This document shows positions 49,244 through 60,756 of a DNA stretch of 64,000 nucleotides, piece after piece. The position numbers and the translations under genes were made by a program. Positions within the stretch are counted from its first letter, which is position 1, and each line of letters begins with the position of its first letter. This stretch comes from Lithobates sylvaticus. Taxonomy: Eukaryota; Chordata; Amphibia; Anura; Ranidae. The stretch is taken from the NCBI GenBank assembly GCA_028564925.1, contig CM053030.1:269168199-269232198 (forward strand). The letters run 5' to 3'. Below the pieces are notes generated by a model. It was not told the DNA's origin, ran no database searches, and saw only the letters and a program-made list of their open reading frames with translations.

Positions 49244-49579
49244 TAAGACAACCTAATGAGGAGTCTACAATCCCCTTCTGTCGGTTATATTTATTTTTAT
49301 TTTTATTTATATTTATAGTTGGATAAAATTATAGGGGTTGTTTTTTTTTTTTTTTATATTTGCATAAGATCACTGGGTTGGGGGTCTTTCTTTTTTTTAA
49401 TTTTTTTTTATTTTAGGGTACTTAGAAAATAATATTATCCCTAGATTCATGGTGAATTGGGTTAATCAATTTAGAGTGTAGAAATTCAAATGTAAAGAAT
49501 AAGAATCAAAAGCATCAAACATGGATCTCTAAATATAAATGACTCTGACGGTTAAAATGACATATTTATATGTGTTTAA

Positions 49580-49936
49580 GGCTGCATTCACACCTGGGCG
49601 TTTTGTAGCTTGAAGCCTGAAGCTACAAAAGCTAGAGGGGAAAAAATACATTATTCTCTATGGAGATGGTTCACATCTCCACTCCAAAACGCCTGAAGCC
49701 CTACGCCTGAAGCTCAAACAAGTTCCGGACCCTTTTTTGTCGCGCGAATCGGGCAGATTTGGACGTTTTTATTCTTTTTACATTGGTGACCTTTTGCTCT
49801 GCACAAAATTCGCGGCAAAACGCGGTAAAAAACGCCGCGAATCGCGGTAAAAAAACGCCGCAAATCGCGGTAAAAAACGCCGCGAAAAAACGCCGCAATT
49901 CGCGCGATTTTCTGCCTGAAAGGTGTGAATGCAGCC
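49580..49936. mobile_element. MITE, TAA target duplication
   Basis: Perfect 16-base termini GGCTGCATTCACACCT and complement, flanked by TAA (49577-49579, 49937-49939). The 357-base interior has CGCGGTAAAAAACGCCGC-type repeats at about 49811-49900. Harbinger-like by target length. It lies in the 3' UTR of LINE C. Confidence 0.85.
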
Positions 49937-50022
49937 TAAGAGCCTTTGTTCACTCTATTTATGTATAGACTCAAATGAATGTGATGTTATGTATAATGGG
50001 ATGATATGAATAAATAAAGAAT

Positions 50023-50039
50023 TTGAAAGTAACAATTTG
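50023..50039. repeat. Target-site duplication of LINE C, right
   Basis: Partner of 38107-38123. Confidence 0.85.
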
Positions 50040-50163
50040 GGGGTCTGTTGCTACTGCTAAAAGCAAATCTGGTATCTTTGGTATTAGGAGTTCCAAATAA
50101 TGTTAAAGTCCAACTTGAAAATGATCCCTTGCAGTGGGGCACTGCCTGGACTGTAAAAGTTAA

Positions 50164-50514
50164 AGAGGAAGTAAACTTCCATGAATTGTTTGTACCTACA
50201 CCTATAATAAGGCTTACCTATAGGTACTAGAAATATCTCCTAAACATGCACGGTTTAGGAGATATTTACTGTATATGCCACCGACAAAGTCATCGGCGCA
50301 TGCGCTCTAAAGAAACGGCATGCGCGGGAGTGAAGTCATGCGGCTCTGGCCAATCACACAGATGGAGTCCGTGGACCCGGAAGGAAGATAGGCGAAGATA
50401 GATGCGTCCTCCAGCGGTGACAACGAGGGCTTCATTTGTAAGTTTAACATAATGTGCTAATATGCCATGCCTTTACTTTGCAGGTCAGGAAACAGAAAAA
50501 CATTTACTTCCTCT
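50164..50514. mobile_element. TTAA-flanked MITE
   Basis: Termini AGAGGAAGTAAAC and GTTTACTTCCTCT-like (ATTTACTTCCTCT) are flanked by TTAA (50160-50163, 50515-50518). The interior contains a hairpin TATCTCCTAAAC/GTTTAGGAGATA at about 50234-50264 and GTAAGTTT at about 50440. Confidence 0.7.
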
Positions 50515-50518
50515 TTAA

Positions 50519-51608
50519 CTGCTTGTTAAGGTCTAGGACACAAGAAAAGAAGATTTACTTATCTGATCCTCGACTCTTCTGTGCTTCTAAACTGGACCTT
50601 GCAGCAACTTCTCCCCTGTGCTTCATTGGTCTAAGGTCCTGTTGTATTTAAGACAGATGTAGGGTTCATAGCCCTGCACTGGATGTGATGGTGCCGAGGA
50701 ACAGTCCAACACTTGCGAGTGGAGAATCGGGTAAAGATATGTGCTTTTACACAAAAAAATACAATTCTGGTGTTTGGCCATAAAGTCTAACTTTAAAGCC
50801 CATCTCTGGTTAAAAAGCTACTTCCTACAACCCCTCCTTCCAACCCCCTTTTAACCCATCCCATCAAATATTTCTTACCTGGTAAAGCAAATTATGCTCA
50901 ACTGAGTCCCTCTTTCCAGGTCCTTTACTGATGCTGTTTCCACCTGCAGAACCTAATCCAGTGCTGCAAATAAACCCTCACTACCCCCTTCTCTTGACTC
51001 CCCTTGGGAGGACGTCGGTAGTCTTCTGGATCCTCAGAGCAACCCCTCTGGTAGACAGCCAATGGTAATTGTCCACATCACACAAGCAATGAGGTGGACA
51101 CCCAGCAAGAAATAAATAGGAGAAGGACCTGGTGCTGGATGATCATGTGACTGCAGCTTAAAGTAAGTGAAAAAAAGTGTATTTAGAAAGATTTTATTTT
51201 TCAACCCAGCAACCAGTGAGAAGGTAGGTTTAGAAGGGGTGTTTATTTTATCCCAGAGTAAAGCAGCTTATTGATTACTCATTTTTATCTCCTTCTACAA
51301 TGGGTGGAAATAAAGAAAAGTTTCTGGATTCCCCCATCAACACAGTCAATGTAGATAGGGGAATGCCTCCCACAGCACTATTGAATTCTGCCAACAGGGG
51401 GAGCACAGGGAGCTTTCCTGGCCGGCAGAATACAGTGATTACTGCTAGCAGCTATAGCTGCCGCTAGTAACTGCATGTAGAAAAATCAGAGAGGCTGGTT
51501 ATACCCAAGTCGATCGATGAATCGACTTGGGTACAATCAGTCTGTCCATACATGGATTAAAATAAGGCAGCTTCAGCAGGGAATTTCAACGCATGTATGG
51601 TCGGCTTT
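50519..51608. other. Unassigned; hairpin at 51509-51540
   Basis: No domain was found. TACCCAAGTCGAT and its exact complement form a 13-base-stem hairpin at about 51509-51540, with nearby CATACATGG/CATGTATGG words, suggesting a short foldback element without clear ends. Confidence 0.35.
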
Positions 51609-51946
51609 AGGCCCCTTTCACACGCCGCTGAGCCGGCGGATGACAGGGCAGGCCCTGCACACTGTGCAGGGACCGCCCTGTCAGATCTCCGCTCTTCTCT
51701 ATGGGGGATCGGATGAACACGGACCGTCTGTCCGTGCTCATCCGATCCGCTCTGCAGACGGATGGAAAAATAGGGTTTTTCTCCGTCTGCAGAATCGGAC
51801 CATAGCGGAGGCAGACGATATTGGGTGTCAGCGGATGTTCATCCGCTGACACCCACTATCCCATAGGGATGCATGTATGTCCGTATTTCATCCGAAAACA
51901 GATGGATTAAATACGGACATACTGTCCGCATGTGTGAAAGGGGCCT
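51609..51946. mobile_element. MITE with AGGCCCCTTTCACAC termini
   Basis: Perfect 15-base inverted termini (AGGCCCCTTTCACAC and complement). Flanks are TT and AA, or TTA/TAA if the termini are read one base shorter. Internal inverted blocks of the CATCCGCTGACACCCA and GGGTGTCAGCGGATG type lie at about 51826-51860. Confidence 0.75.
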
Positions 51947-52541
51947 AAGGCTTTAAAAGTAGGCATCAAGAGGAAATATAATTATGTAAGTTCATTTTGA
52001 TTGCTGAGTGACTAGAGACCTCAACCCAGAGTGTCTGCTAATTAGTTGAAATAGATAACTATATGTTGTTTACATATTCAACTATTGTTAACCTGAGCAC
52101 AGACAGCTAATGTAATCCACACTTTGCTGTAGGCAATTTTGTAAAATGAAAATCCTCAGCAGGTGCAAAGAGGGGTTTTTCTGTTTTCTTACACCTGGTG
52201 CTATTTACATAGTTACAATCTAGAGGTGGTGACATATCATAATCTATGTCTATGGTGTCACAGTATAGACAAAGATGCAGCACATATGGAATTGTTCTGG
52301 TTTGTTGACAGCAGATCAAGCAATATGAAGACAGTTTATTATCAGCTTCCAAAACTATTGTCTATATGACATTTTCACATTACACTTTAGAATAAAGAAA
52401 TATATATAGTGTAAAGACAGATGCAATCTCAAGAATTCTGAAGCTAACATGATAACATATAATGGCAAAATATACAAGGAATCACATTTTATAGCAATCC
52501 AAATAACTCTGACACAATGGGGCAACAATTTGTTTGTGTAT
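51947..52541. other. Unassigned sequence (target of LINE D)
   Basis: AT-rich; no recognised feature. Probably unique sequence into which LINE D inserted. Confidence 0.4.
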
Positions 52542-52631
52542 GGAGATAATGTACCTGTAAGCATCATCTGTGAGTTCATCAGTTAAACATTTTGAGCGAT
52601 TTCTCTTTCATTTTAGCCAATTTTAATGATA
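52542..52631. repeat. 90-base target-site duplication of LINE D, left
   Basis: Identical base for base to 55712-55801. Confidence 0.95.
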
Positions 52632-55273
52632 AACAAAAGATTAAAACAAAAGAGGGCAAAAAGTCGGTGCTCCCGAAAGATATTGCAGGTGAGTTTAGGG
52701 AGTATTACTCGGCCCTGTATAATTTACCGGGGAATACTTTACCAACCTCGTCTCTAGAAGAATACTTATCCACATCACAATTGATACGAATTTCTTCACC
52801 TACCCGGCAAGAACTAGAGAGACCGATAACACTGGAGGAAGTCAATAAAGCAATAAAAACATTCAAACAGGGAAAAGCACCTGGACCAGACGGTTTCTCT
52901 ATACAATATTTTAAGAGTCTGTTTGAAAATTTGGGCCCACATATGATAAATATGTTTAATGGATTAGGACAAACAAGAGACCCTCCAGCGGATACTCTGA
53001 GAGCACACATTACGGTAATCCCGAAAGAAGGGAAAGATGGATCGGTATGCAGTAGCTACCGACCGATCTCACTTTTAAATGTGGATTTAAAAATATTCAC
53101 AAAGACACTTGCAATTAGGTTACAACCCCACCTGGCCCAGTTGATACACTGGGACCAGGTGGGCTTTGTCCCTACAAGAGAGGCAAGAGACAGCACGATC
53201 AAGGTGCTGAATCTTGTCCAGTTTGCAAAACAAAAGAAACTTTCAAGTGTGTTTGTGAATACGGACGCGGAAAAGGCCTTCGATTGGGTCAATTGGCCAT
53301 TCATGCTGGGAGTACTGAAACATGTAGGCCTGGGAGATAGATGGAGCCGTTGGGTAGCAGGAATGTATTCCTCTCCTCAAGCTATAGTGAAGGTCAATGG
53401 GGTATACTCGGAGAGCTTCACCATTTCCAACGGGACCCGCCAGGGCTGTCCCCTTTCGCCTCTACTATTTGCTCTTACGTTGGAGCCGTTACTTAATAGA
53501 ATTAGACACAACCCAGATATAAAAGGTATTCAGGTGGGAAAACAGGAATACAAGGTCTCGGCGTATGCAGATGACCTCCTCTTTTCAGTAACGAACCCAC
53601 TTATCTCACTACCAAATTTAATGAAAGAGGTGGAGAGATATGGAGTTTTGTCTAGTTTTAAAATTAATTATAGTAAGTCGGAGGCGATGGGGGTGGCCCT
53701 GGCGGGTCCCTTGCAGAGTAGCCTGCAGAGTAATTTCAAATTCAGGTGGACAACAACCGCATTGAAATACCTGGGAATACAAATTCCCCCAAATTTAACA
53801 GATATATTTGAGCAGAATTTCCCACCATTACTGAGAGAAGTGAGGAAACTATTAGAGGGCTGGAATAAAGGTACTCACTCCTGGTTCGGGAGAAGTAATA
53901 TCCTAAAAATGTGTATAGTACCAAAATTTCTGTATCTCTTTCAGGCAGTGCCTATCCGGGTCCCCATGAACTATTTCAGTCAAATTCGGGCAGAATTTAC
54001 AAAATTTATCTGGGCAAGCAGACACCCAAGGATAAGTAGAGAGTTGCTGGCTAGGCCAAAGGAAGCAGGAGGAATAGCGACCCCAGATATGTTTAGGTAC
54101 TACCAAGCCGCCCACCTCAGTAGAATAATCGACTGGAATAGACATATAGAATACAAATCATGGATCACTATGGAAAAACAATTAAGTCAATTACCTCTGA
54201 ATAGAGCCATCTGGTGCTATGCAGACCTACCCTCCGAGTTAAAAAAACATCCTCTGATCGGACCAACTTTGCAGATAGGGGCGGGGATTATTCAGAAATA
54301 CAGGTTATCTACCCCAAATTCACCTCTGTTCCCGATTTTAGGGAACCCAAAATTTTCCCCGGGCCTACACACACAGGTGTTCAAGAAATTGAGGGAGAAA
54401 GGAATCTTCCAAGCCTCACATTTTTTGAAAACTAATGGATGGCTATCGATGGAGGACCTGATGAAAAAAGGGGGTCAGACAGAAATACCATTTTGGCAAG
54501 CAAGACAAGTGAGACATTTTTTAGAAACACTAGGGCCAGTGGAAGAATATGAGAGACCTCGAACAAAGTTCGAGGAATACTGTGAAGAGAGTGAGCCCCT
54601 GAAACATGCTATTTCTAAAATATATGCGCTCTTGACAGCCCCCCCAGAAGGTTATACGGTGGTGAGTTTGGATAAATGGGGGAAAGATTTAGATAAAGAA
54701 TTTACGTTAGAAAAAAGGCGGAAAATAATACATCTGACACTAAAATCTTCAAGGTGCACAAAAATGCAGGAATTAAATTTCAAGGTATTAACAAGATGGT
54801 ATTATACCCCCTCAAGGTTGAACAAAATATTCCCAGATATCCCAGGGAGTTGTTGGAGGGGCTGTCATGGAAGGGGTACACTACTCCATATATTCTGGAC
54901 ATGCCCAGTAATTGAGCGATTCTGGCAAGAAGTATATAGAGTCACCCAACTTCTCACGGAATTCCCCATTCCATGGGACCCAGAGTTTTTTCTACTACAT
55001 CTCTCACAAATTCCCTCTAAAAGCTATAAAAATTCAATAGTGTGCCACCTGGTAAACGCAGCGAAAAGCTGCATTCCCCGATGTTGGAAGGAACTACATG
55101 CCCCGAGTATTTCTATGTGGCTCAATACAGTCCGAAGGATAGGGATAATGGAAAGTTTGGTCCCAAGGTCGTCGGAGGGAAGAGAACGGGTTAGACAGAC
55201 GTGGGCCCCATGGGAGGAATACCTTAAAACGGAAGAGGGCAAGAAGCTGATAGGGGAGGAAGCAGATGAATAG
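52632..55273 (+). pseudogene. LINE D ORF2, truncated: RT and CCHC open
   Basis: About 880 codons are open with no internal stop; the frame also happens to run 13 codons back into the target duplication, without an ATG at its head. With those 13 included: APGPDG at about 96-101, YRPISLLNVD, DAEKAFD (D225), [12 protein letters not shown] 325-328 and CWRGC-x7-H-x4-C at 754. The APE domain needed for nicking is absent, so the copy cannot be autonomous, although the RT is intact by sequence. Confidence 0.9.
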
Positions 55274-55279
55274 AAAAGG

Positions 55280-55452
55280 AGGGGGTAGCGAGGGGGGGGG
55301 GCATGGGACTGGGGGGGGGGGGGGGGGGGAGAGGAGGGGAGGGGAAAGAAACATTTTTCCCCACTTTTTTTTTTTTTTTTTTTTTTCTTTCTTCCCCCTC
55401 TCAATTTATTTACCTATTCATTATTCCTTTTTTTTTTTTTTTTTTTGGCCGT
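55280..55452 (+). other. LINE D 3' UTR: G-runs then T-runs
   Basis: Consecutive G-runs of 5, 10 and 19 bases, then GGGG repeats (55280-55345), followed by T-runs of about 20 and 18 bases (55367-55446). A G-rich polypurine tract in the 3' UTR is a known feature of mammalian L1 and can form quadruplexes. Confidence 0.8.
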
Positions 55453-55711
55453 CCAGGGGCAAGGGAGGCCTCAAGGGTACCTTAAGAACCAAGGACCATA
55501 CAATTACAAGAGGCAAAGGGGAACCGGGTTAAGGGGAGAAGTAAATAAAGAAAAAGAAAAGGGATAAGAATAACTCGATAAAGGAAATCGGAAAGAAATA
55601 TGATTTAACGAAATTAAATAACAGTCAAGCAGAATGTCTGAAGAAATGTATATTATGCATATTTTAATTTGTTATCCCTTCTCAGAAATAAATAAAGAAT
55701 TAAAAAAAAAA

Positions 55712-55801
55712 GGAGATAATGTACCTGTAAGCATCATCTGTGAGTTCATCAGTTAAACATTTTGAGCGATTTCTCTTTCATTTTAGCCAATTTTAATGAT
55801 A
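55712..55801. repeat. 90-base target-site duplication of LINE D, right
   Basis: Partner of 52542-52631. Confidence 0.95.
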
Positions 55802-57371
55802 CAAAATACAGTATGTGCTTATGGGAAGCTTTTGTGACATTTACCATTCATAAGATATCCATTTTAGATTACAAATATAAATGTAGCAGAATCTCTAACC
55901 TCTTCCAGTCTAATGAGAACCCTTGAGGCCACAGACCGCTGACATGCTTCAATATGTAGTGGGTTGTGAGGCATAGTTGGTGCATAGGTGGTAAAAGTGA
56001 TTGAGCGCCAGACACTTCTTGGATGCAAAAGAGGTTTTATTTCTTTTAACAGTCCTTTTATATTTTGCAAGAGAAAGAGGGTTGGGGCCAGGATAGGCAG
56101 ACTCCAAGGCTTCAATAGGACAACAGCCGTACAGGGAAAGGCCCCAGCAGGGTGCCACTTCTAGACGTGCAGGTTTGCTGTCCCCTATGGCTACAGTACT
56201 TAACAGTTCCTAATTAAAACGTAACAGTTCTCTCAGCTTTACTACAACTTCTACTTGTAGTTCTTCAGCCCGTTGAGCTCCTGGTCTCTCACTGGACCCT
56301 CTGATTCACTGACTATGAATCCCATGAGCTCCTCAAGGCTTTTGCGGTGGTATCTCCCTCAAGCGTCACCCACGCTTCCCTGCTGGCACTTCGGATACCG
56401 ACAAGCTTCACCCCTGCTGACCGGCTTGGTCCCCAGCTTGACACACAAGGCTGCTCTGCAAGCTTCACCTCCGCTGGTTTGGTCCCTAACTTGGTCACTG
56501 CCTGAAGTTTCCCAATTCTCCACCATGCCCTTTTGGTGAGAATGCTGCTCTGGTACTTGCTTCAGTTACTCATTATGGTCCCTGGTAAAGGCGGCTTGTC
56601 CCTTAGTGGCGACAGCTTCCCTTTTACCCCTGACCGCAACAGGTTCTCCGGCCGGCAGAACCATCACTTTTGGTTGGACTGCAAGGTGCAGTCCCAACCC
56701 TGCGCTGCCCTCTTACTTTTGGATAGGCCCTCACACAGCCTGGCAGCCAGATGCCCCCAGGATAGGCCCAATCTTCGGCCTAGCAGCCCGGGGCAGACGA
56801 CACACGTCAACCCAGAGGACAGTCCAGGTGGCACAGAACACAGATCACCTGACTCCACCAAAATATATAGGCTCTCCCAGCAGGCCAAGGGATTCAAGAA
56901 AACCCCTACCCATTGGCTGAGATATACCCATGAGGTATACATATACCCATAACCTGACCTTGAGTTGTCCTTCTCATATCTAGTACCACCAAGTGCCCGG
57001 CCACCTAGTGGTAGAAGAGAAAAGTACAACAAGGCCAAGGGGAGAAATAAATGTATCTCTAACAATTTAACTATGGTAGCTACCCCTGCTAAGGAATTTG
57101 GTGAGGAGCTCCCCGACTAAACCTCAGGGGGCTAAATCAATGTATTTCATAGCTGGGAGCAGGAGGTTGGCAATTTCTTACCCAAAGGCTTTCAGTGGCA
57201 AAACAATGGTTACCCACAAATCTAACCCCTAAACTCAACCAAACACTTAATCCTACCCTCACCCAAAACCATGTTCCTGTGCCAAGACCTAGCTATGTCA
57301 GGGGTCTATTTAGACCACTGATATTTCACCCAAGTCCCCCAACAGCGTTGAAAAAAAATGTAAAAAATAAT
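55802..57371. other. Unassigned; possible solo-LTR-like repeat at about 55880-57060
   Basis: On the minus strand an AATAAAA word (near 56034) followed by a CTCTTTTGCATCC stretch could be a polyadenylation region of an LTR-like repeat. No coding part, primer-binding site or terminal pairing was identified, so the family is not assigned. 57061-57371 has no recognised content. Confidence 0.25.
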
Positions 57372-58190
57372 GTAACCACTTGTCTACTGGGCACTTTCAC
57401 CCCATTCCTGCCCAGGCCAATTTTCAGCTTCCAGCACTGTCACAATTTGAATGATAATTGCACAGTCATTCAACACTGTACCCAAACAAATATTTTATCT
57501 TTTTTTTTTTTTTAAACTGATAGAGCTTTCTTTTGGTGGTATTTAATTGCCACTAGGCTTTTTTTCTTTTTTTTTTTTTGATAAACAAACAAGGACAGAA
57601 AATTTTGAAAAAAAAAGTTTTTCTTAGATTCGGCTATAAAACTTTGTAATTGTTCTCCTTCACTGATGTGCGCTGATGAGCACTGGTAGGCAGCACTGAT
57701 GAGGTAGCACTGATGGCCACTGATGAGGCGGCACTGATGGACACTGATAAGGCGGCACAGATGAGGAGGCACTGATGGCCACTGATAGGCAGCACTGATG
57801 GGCACTGGTAGGCAGCACTAAATGCATGATAGGCAGAACTGATAGGCACTGACAAGCATCAATGATGGGCACTGACAGGCAGCACTGATGGGCACTGATT
57901 GGCAGCACTGGTGGGCATTGTTGGCGCTGCACTGGTGGGCACTGTTGGGGCTACACTGATGATCAGGACACTGATGATCAGGGCCCTGATTATCAGTGTA
58001 GATGTCCCCTGTGTGGGCGGAGGTGACAGAGGAGAGAATACACCCAAATGTGGACGGGAGATTCTGGTATGTCCCGGGGGAGGTGTAAGGTATCTTCGCA
58101 TTAAGGGTCATCCACGTGGGAGTCTTGCTCTCTTATCTTCAGGATACACGCTGCTGTGGTAACTATATGGAACATTTATACCGTATGTCA
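57372..58190 (+). repeat. TTAACC-family repeat, copy F (3' end lost)
   Basis: It begins GTAACCACTTGTCTACTGGG with the shared 5' blocks (AATGATAATTGCACAGTC, CACTGTACCCAAAC). A minisatellite of the GCACTGATGGCC/GGGCACTG type fills about 57658-57960. A 16-base-stem hairpin centred on GGGCCC lies at 57969-58000. PLE-tail sequence follows. Confidence 0.78.
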
Positions 58191-58495
58191 TTGTTTGATA
58201 GTTATGCTGTCTATAAATGGCACTATGTCAAAAAGATTGATGTTATGTTTCTTCTAGCGAACTTGCCCCTCTGAAGAAGACCCCATGTCAGTTGAAACGC
58301 GTCAAGGCTACCCTCTCATATGTATGACAGTTATTGTACTATGTCTTCATGAGATTGCTAGTCTACCAAGTGCATATCCATGTTTTTATAACTGTTTTCC
58401 TACTGGAGCTCATGTTCTAATTTAGTTGTCATACTTTTTCATCCTAAATACATTTATTTTAGTTTTATACATTACCCACTGACTCCTTCATTGCA
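58190..58495 (+). mobile_element. PLE tail fragment with hammerhead motif
   Basis: AT-rich tail resembling that at 9094-9545 in layout: non-coding lead, hammerhead core at 58271-58303, then AT-rich sequence ending near TTTTAGTTTTATACATTACC. No coding part is present, so it is a severely 5'-truncated copy. Confidence 0.55.
58262..58312 (+). ncRNA. Hammerhead ribozyme motif (PLE type), second copy
   Basis: CTGAAGA (58271-58277), then GAAACGCGTC ending at 58303 with a GUC cleavage triplet. The pair next to the core is A-T as expected, and GAC/GTC can form a short stem II. Stem I pairing is weak (T-A, CC-GG with a mismatch), so activity is doubtful. Confidence 0.5.
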
Positions 58496-58709
58496 TGCTG
58501 CCTAAAAACCCCAACGTGGGGGGAATGTACCTAACCTTAGCTCTATTAGCTCAAGATTATTCTACATAAAGAGAAAAGATTCGACATAGAGAGAAAAGAT
58601 TTGACATTATAGAGACAATAGCAAAAAAGGTCAAATGTGCCTAACCTAAGTCTATTGAGAGAAAAGATTTGACATGAAGATTCGATGAAGCAGTCGCCGC
58701 GAGCGGACA

Positions 58710-58855
58710 TTTATGGTGAAATGCTCCGCCCATAGGCTATAGAAGAATTCTAATGTTGGTTGACTAGTAATAATAATTAATAAATATAATTATTACTAGT
58801 GTCATACAACATTAGAATTCTACTATAGCTTGTAAGCGGAAATGAACGATTGTGG
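58710..58855. repeat. Imperfect foldback, about 145 bases
   Basis: GCTATAGAAGAATTCTAATG (58736) is mirrored by CATTAGAATTCTACTATAGC (58810-58829), and similarity continues outward to TTATGGTG / CACCATAA. The loop is AT-rich. Together with the right-hand ...GTGTGCACATGTCT near 59028 it may belong to an hAT-like short element, but a left terminus was not found. Confidence 0.65.
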
Positions 58856-60282
58856 CACCATAAGCCTCCAATGACAGATTCGACCTTAATTATTTCGGAT
58901 TTTCGGACGAATGCATTTTTTAATGAAACAAAATAAATAAAAAACTAATTTTGGGAGTAACTAAATAAATTTATTTTTCGGACGAAAACGAAATTACGAA
59001 ACAAAATATTTCAGTGTGCACATGTCTACGCCACAGTAGTCACATAAAAAGAAAAAAAAACGCTGATTCACACTGTACAGGCCACAGCATCTAAGTAAAT
59101 GAGCCCCAAGCCTTAATTTACACTCAGAACTTTATCAACTCAATACAGTTTTATCTTTTAGATTTATATCACAAATTATCTGGGATTTTGAAAGTTGTGT
59201 TATGTTTGTGTCCGCTAATAATGATTGTAGAGTATTTTTTGGTTGTTTTGCTGTCATGTAGGCTGTACGAGGCCACGTGATTTCTAATAGCAACCCTGCC
59301 TAAACCTAATTACATACTGCACATTTCTTGCACATGATTTTATCATTAGATATATATATATTTCATCTATAACAGAGTAAAAGTTGATATGATAATAATT
59401 CCAGATGGAAGATAATACAGATGACAGATAACATTCTTCCACTTACTCTTTCATGGGGACAAAATGTAGTGTGTACATTCAAACCTGGAACGTTGATACC
59501 TATTTATTTATCTATTTTATAGAGCAGACATTTTATGCAGAGCTTTAAAGAGTGCACAGAACCATTAATACCAATCCCTCCATAAATAAGCATACAATTT
59601 AAAGTGCGTAGGATAGTTACAAATTCACATGCATATAATGCATAGGCACATTTTATCACTATGTGTCCTTTCCCAGGACCCAAATCACCCCACCTCAACT
59701 GTGATTTTCTAGACATATCCAAGCGCAGCACTGACATACTCCATACTTCAAATATACATACATGAGAACAATTTATTACATACCATCAGAACACTGAAAA
59801 AATAATTATCCTCCTCTGTCTGCTTCCTACAACTGTGAATGTTTGAAAAAAGTGACTGTGCATGCTTTAAACATGTGGACTTCTGAAACACAACACTTTC
59901 TGCTATTATTGCTGCCTGTTTCTCACTAAACATGTATATGGGGGGTGGGGGATCCTGCACCAGACTACCCTTGCCGATGGGCATGGGCCTGTAATAGCCT
60001 ACTGGGTACCTTATATGACTATGTTCGTAGAGGGAATTTATCAGAACTGGAGCAGACAGAATCTGGAGAAGCTGTGCATGGCATCCAATCAGCTTCTATC
60101 TTCAACTTGTTCAGTTAAGCTTTGAAAATTAAAGAGAGATGCTGATTGGTTACCATGCACAACTGCTCCTGATTCTGTCTACCTCAGTTTTGATAAATGT
60201 GCCCCATGTAGGGTCCATCATCCTTTTAATACATAGAAGAAAAAAAAGTACTGTCCAGTCCAAGAAAGTGACGTTATATTAA
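58856..60282. other. Unassigned sequence
   Basis: About 58880-59029 is AT-rich with TTTCGGA/CGAAA words and ends CAGTGTGCACATGTCT, a possible hAT-like right end. Nothing was recognised from 59030 to 60282. Confidence 0.35.
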
Positions 60283-60752
60283 AGGAGAAGTGCAGTATGT
60301 TCAAAACTGTGGGTCACAGGAGTGTATTTATTTCTGCACTCCTGTGACTCAGATTCAGCCAACAGCGGGCTTAAGCCTGCTGTTGGCTGACATCACAGTG
60401 TCAGTCCTGGCTCTGATGGGATCCCAACAATAATGTTGGGATCTTTCCAAATGCTTAACTTGCAGCTGGCTGTGCCCTCAGCGCCCTCAGTGAGAGCTTG
60501 AGCCAACTGCTTCCACCCCCTCTTCTGCCCGCTGCTCCAGTGAGCGCTGAAGGGGCAAAGCAGAGAACTGGTGACTGTCAGTCACCCCTCTCTGCTCACT
60601 GAATACCGAGAACTGAGCAATAAGCAATCATGCGATCACTTGGTTCTCATTCTTAGAGCCATGAGTGGACAGCTGCAGCTTGGATCCCTGTGGCAGCCAC
60701 AAAGGTGAGTATGATTATTTTTTTTTTTTGTTATTAAACCCGCACTTTTCTT
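60283..60752. mobile_element. TTAA-flanked MITE
   Basis: Termini AAGGAGAAGTGCAG and CGCACTTTTCTTT (imperfect inverted) with TTAA at 60279-60282 and 60753-60756. It contains AAGGTGAGT at about 60703 near the 3' end and short hairpins (CAGCCAACAGCGGGCTTAAG and complement at about 60357-60391). Confidence 0.65.
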
Positions 60753-60756
60753 TTAA

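Larger units (their letters stand above)
38124..50022 (+). mobile_element. LINE C: 5'-truncated L1-like LINE, split by three insertions
   Basis: The left piece (38124-38210) encodes the RT stretch ending [15 protein letters not shown]. The next piece starts at 45541 with DLIFSLTKSGISLPNL, just after the catalytic box. The tail ATAAATAAAGAA sits at about 50010-50022 with a perfect 17-base target duplication. Between the pieces lie LINE B, a 2.6-kb palindromic element and a 357-base MITE. Without insertions it is about 1.6 kb. It is a close relative of LINE D but lacks the C-terminal CCHC region, so it also carries an internal deletion. Confidence 0.85.
52632..55711 (+). mobile_element. LINE D: young 5'-truncated L1-like LINE
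   Basis: Body of 3080 bases: RT and CCHC coding region, G-rich and T-rich 3' UTR, AATAAATAAAGAATT and a 10-base A tail. The APE domain and 5' UTR are missing. It is flanked by a perfect 90-base direct repeat, so insertion is recent on the scale of other elements here. Confidence 0.93.

Noticed and set aside
52592-52631. Start of the LINE D frame within the left 90-base repeat
   Set aside because: The 13 codons belong to the target duplication, begin without ATG and join the RT frame by chance.
55864-57065. Possible solo LTR
   Set aside because: Only a polyadenylation-like word and repeat-like composition; no paired ends or target duplication seen, so not called as an element.
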